From assembly GCF_018130215.1 (NCBI RefSeq), contig NZ_JAFCKQ010000028.1, forward strand, positions 29,640 through 93,639: a stretch of 64,000 nt of DNA, given 5' to 3'. This document shows positions 62,503 to 64,000 of this stretch, in pieces. A model generated the notes under the pieces. It was not told the origin of the DNA. It did no database searches and worked only from the letters and a program-made list of their open reading frames with translations. The first letter of the stretch is position 1. Every line of letters starts with the position of its first letter. Origin of the DNA: Bradyrhizobium jicamae (lineage in GTDB: Bacteria; Pseudomonadota; Alphaproteobacteria; Rhizobiales; Xanthobacteraceae). The position numbers and the translations under genes were made by a program.

Positions 62503-63705
62503 ATGAATTCGCGTCGCATCATGGCCGCTTTCCCTCCGGGAAAGGACGAACTCGTCACGCTCGCCAACTGGCGGCAACATCCGTTCAACGAGTGGGCGTT
62601 CCGCAACGTGCGCGAGCTGTTGCCCACTGCCAACATCGCACGGTCGCGCGAGCCGGCCGCGCTTTCCTTTGCGCCTCGATTCCTCGACGACGCCAGCTTC
62701 GCGAATCCGCGCGGCGAGGCCATCACGGTGGCCGCCGCGTTGCGCAGCAGCCACACCGACGGCATCGTGGTGTTGCATCGCGGCCAGGTGGTGTCGGAAT
62801 GGTATGCCCATGGAATGACACCCGATACGCTGCATCTGATCTTCTCGGTCTCCAAGTCGGTCGCCGGCACGCTGGGCGGCATCCTCGCCGATCACGGCAA
62901 GCTCGATCCCGACGCGCCCGTTGTCAGCTACATCCCGGAGATGGAGGGGTCGGTCTATGGCAGCGGCTGCACGGTGCGGCACCTGCTCGACATGAGCGTC
63001 GGGATCCGCTTCGAGGAGGACTACCTGGACCCTGACGGGGATATCATGAAGTATCGCCGTTCGACCGGATGGGAGGCACCGGATCCGAGCGTTCCGCCGA
63101 CAAATCTGCGCGACTATCTCCGGACGCTGCGGCCGAACGGCAATCCGCATGGCCACACTTTCCACTACGTCTCGACCAACACCGACGTGCTCGGCTGGGT
63201 TTACGAGCGCGCCTGCGGCATCTCGTATGCGAAGATCCTGTCGCAGTATCTGTGGCAGCCGATGGGCGCCGAGCACGACGCGTGCATCACGGTGGATTCC
63301 CGCGGCGCGGCGCGCGTCGCCGGCGGCATCAGCGCCACGCTGCGCGATCTCGCCCGGTTCGGCGAGATGATGCGCAATCACGGCGTCAGCAACGGCCGGC
63401 AGGTGGTGCCGAGCTGGTGGATCGACGACATCAGGCATGGCGGCAACGCCGAGGCCTGGTCGCGCGGCGACCTGACCCAGGTGTTTCCGAACGGCAACTA
63501 CCGCAGCAAATGGTACACGATCGAGCGCGGCGAAACGCCGTTCGCGGCGGTCGGCATCCATGGCCAGTGGATCTACATCGATCCCGCGAGCGAGATGGTG
63601 ATCGCACGGGTCTCGTCACAGCCGCTGCCGATGGACCTCGATTTCGATCACATGTGGCTGCGCGGCTATCGCGCCATCTCGGCGCGGCTCTGCGGCAAGG
63701 CCTGA
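62503..63705 (+). CDS. Class-C beta-lactamase-fold serine hydrolase (NylB-like)
   Basis: A 400-residue penicillin-binding-protein-like hydrolase. The nucleophile motif SxxK is SVSK in HLIFSVSKSVAGTLG, and the Tyr motif is HYVSTNTDVLGWVYERA. The overall pattern, including LLDMSVGIRFEEDYLDPD, resembles 6-aminohexanoate-dimer hydrolases and carboxylesterases more than true beta-lactamases. No signal peptide is evident. Starts at 62503 or 62521 are possible. A palindrome copy 64 bases upstream ties it to the amidohydrolase and gamma-glutamyltransferase genes, so amide or ester cleavage of the same compound is likely. Confidence 0.82.
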   Translation: MNSRRIMAAFPPGKDELVTLANWRQHPFNEWAFRNVRELLPTANIARSREPAALSFAPRFLDDASFANPRGEAITVAAALRSSHTDGIVVLHRGQVVSEWYAHGMTPDTLHLIFSVSKSVAGTLGGILADHGKLDPDAPVVSYIPEMEGSVYGSGCTVRHLLDMSVGIRFEEDYLDPDGDIMKYRRSTGWEAPDPSVPPTNLRDYLRTLRPNGNPHGHTFHYVSTNTDVLGWVYERACGISYAKILSQYLWQPMGAEHDACITVDSRGAARVAGGISATLRDLARFGEMMRNHGVSNGRQVVPSWWIDDIRHGGNAEAWSRGDLTQVFPNGNYRSKWYTIERGETPFAAVGIHGQWIYIDPASEMVIARVSSQPLPMDLDFDHMWLRGYRAISARLCGKA

Positions 63706-63714
63706 CGGAATTGC

Positions 63715-64000
63715 AAGGGCGCAATCGCGCGCTGGCACTGATTTGCCCGACGGGGCAAGCCCCCGCCGCAAAAATATTTCGGTTTATCGGTAGACAGAAT
63801 CAATGTATAGAATTTCCCGTCTCACCCGCTCGAGGGGCGCTCGCGATCGTCACGAACGTGGTGGTGGGATGCGGTGGACGCTGCGTGCGTGACTGACGAG
63901 AGCGCATGAGGCGGACGGCGAAATCGTGCAGGCCTGACGCCCTGGTGGCAGGTGTCCTCTCGTGAAGCGTGCGAAAGCATCTTTGCGAAAGCGGTGACAA
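63715..64000. repeat. Probable dispersed Bradyrhizobium-type intergenic repeat, no gene
   Basis: Translated on the plus strand it contains LICPTGQA and TNVVVGCGGRCVRD, phrases I recall from many spurious 'hypothetical proteins' in Bradyrhizobium genomes, which mark a repeated non-coding element. No ribosome site or domain supports a gene. Inside it TTGCCC-GACG-GGGCAA (63743-63758) is a perfect 6-bp hairpin that may also end the serine hydrolase transcript. Confidence 0.5.

Noticed and set aside
62503..63705. Calling the serine hydrolase a beta-lactamase resistance gene
   Set aside because: SxxK is present but the surrounding pattern is that of NylB/esterase-type enzymes and no signal peptide or ampR neighbour is seen.
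63800..64000. A 66-codon minus-strand frame at the right edge
   Set aside because: It lies in what looks like a dispersed Bradyrhizobium repeat and has no ribosome site; such frames are common false annotations.

Overview
The window is dense, GC-rich alphaproteobacterial DNA, most like a Bradyrhizobium or close relative. Signs of this are the overwhelming G/C third-codon use, long tightly coupled operons with ATGA/GTGA overlaps, many ABC importers for sugars and amino acids, a GCGTTTTC...GAAAACGC intergenic repeat (45614-45676) and a 'LICPTGQA'-type dispersed repeat (about 63715-64000), both of which I recall from Bradyrhizobium genomes. I see no rRNA, tRNA, CRISPR, phage or transposase. It reads as a catabolic chromosomal region made of several independent modules.

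1-9516: an aromatic-ring module. A gentisate 1,2-dioxygenase (cut by the window edge) and an acyl-CoA dehydrogenase run leftward. Diverging from them is an operon of a two-subunit indolepyruvate:ferredoxin-oxidoreductase-like enzyme, a Rieske dioxygenase (reductase, alpha, beta), an SDR and a MarR regulator. The divergent promoter carries two copies of a 16-bp imperfect palindrome, one on the predicted -10, which are candidate MarR operators. Gene content resembles iad-type auxin (indole-acetate) catabolic loci, but the substrate is inferred.

9616-15250: a translationally coupled multicopper oxidase and secreted PF04185 phosphoesterase with a PHO-box-like sequence upstream, an orphan GspN-like secretion protein, and a frameshifted remnant of a xanthine-dehydrogenase-type gene.

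15474-23059: a TetR-led operon for a ribose-type ABC importer. One of its permeases is fused to an SMP-30/strictosidine-synthase-like beta-propeller, and a second, free propeller protein follows. A WecG/TagA glycosyltransferase lies next, on the other strand.

24404-38857: a deoxyribose/deoxynucleoside module. A close relative of E. coli DeoR diverges from deoC, an ALDH16-type two-domain aldehyde dehydrogenase, a FucU-type mutarotase, a PfkB sugar kinase and a MalFGK-type importer. An RbsABC-type importer faces it. Sequences very close to the E. coli DeoR operator lie in front of both operons.

39041-63705: a large amine/amide-type catabolic module. It contains an aldehyde dehydrogenase, two class III aminotransferases, two SDRs, a Tm-1-like protein with a HAD hydrolase, and a Liv-type importer whose operon also holds an amidohydrolase, a CobW GTPase, a copper amine oxidase and a small exported protein. 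A gamma-glutamyltransferase, small proteins, a cupin, an epoxide-hydrolase-like protein, a LuxR-type regulator and a NylB/class-C serine hydrolase complete it. Four copies of an 18-bp palindrome (ATCnACC-N4-GGTkGAT) lie in the promoter regions of four of these transcription units, one of them between the LuxR-type regulator and the serine hydrolase. This suggests one coherent, apparently undescribed regulon. It and the permease-propeller fusion are the two observations I consider most worth following up.
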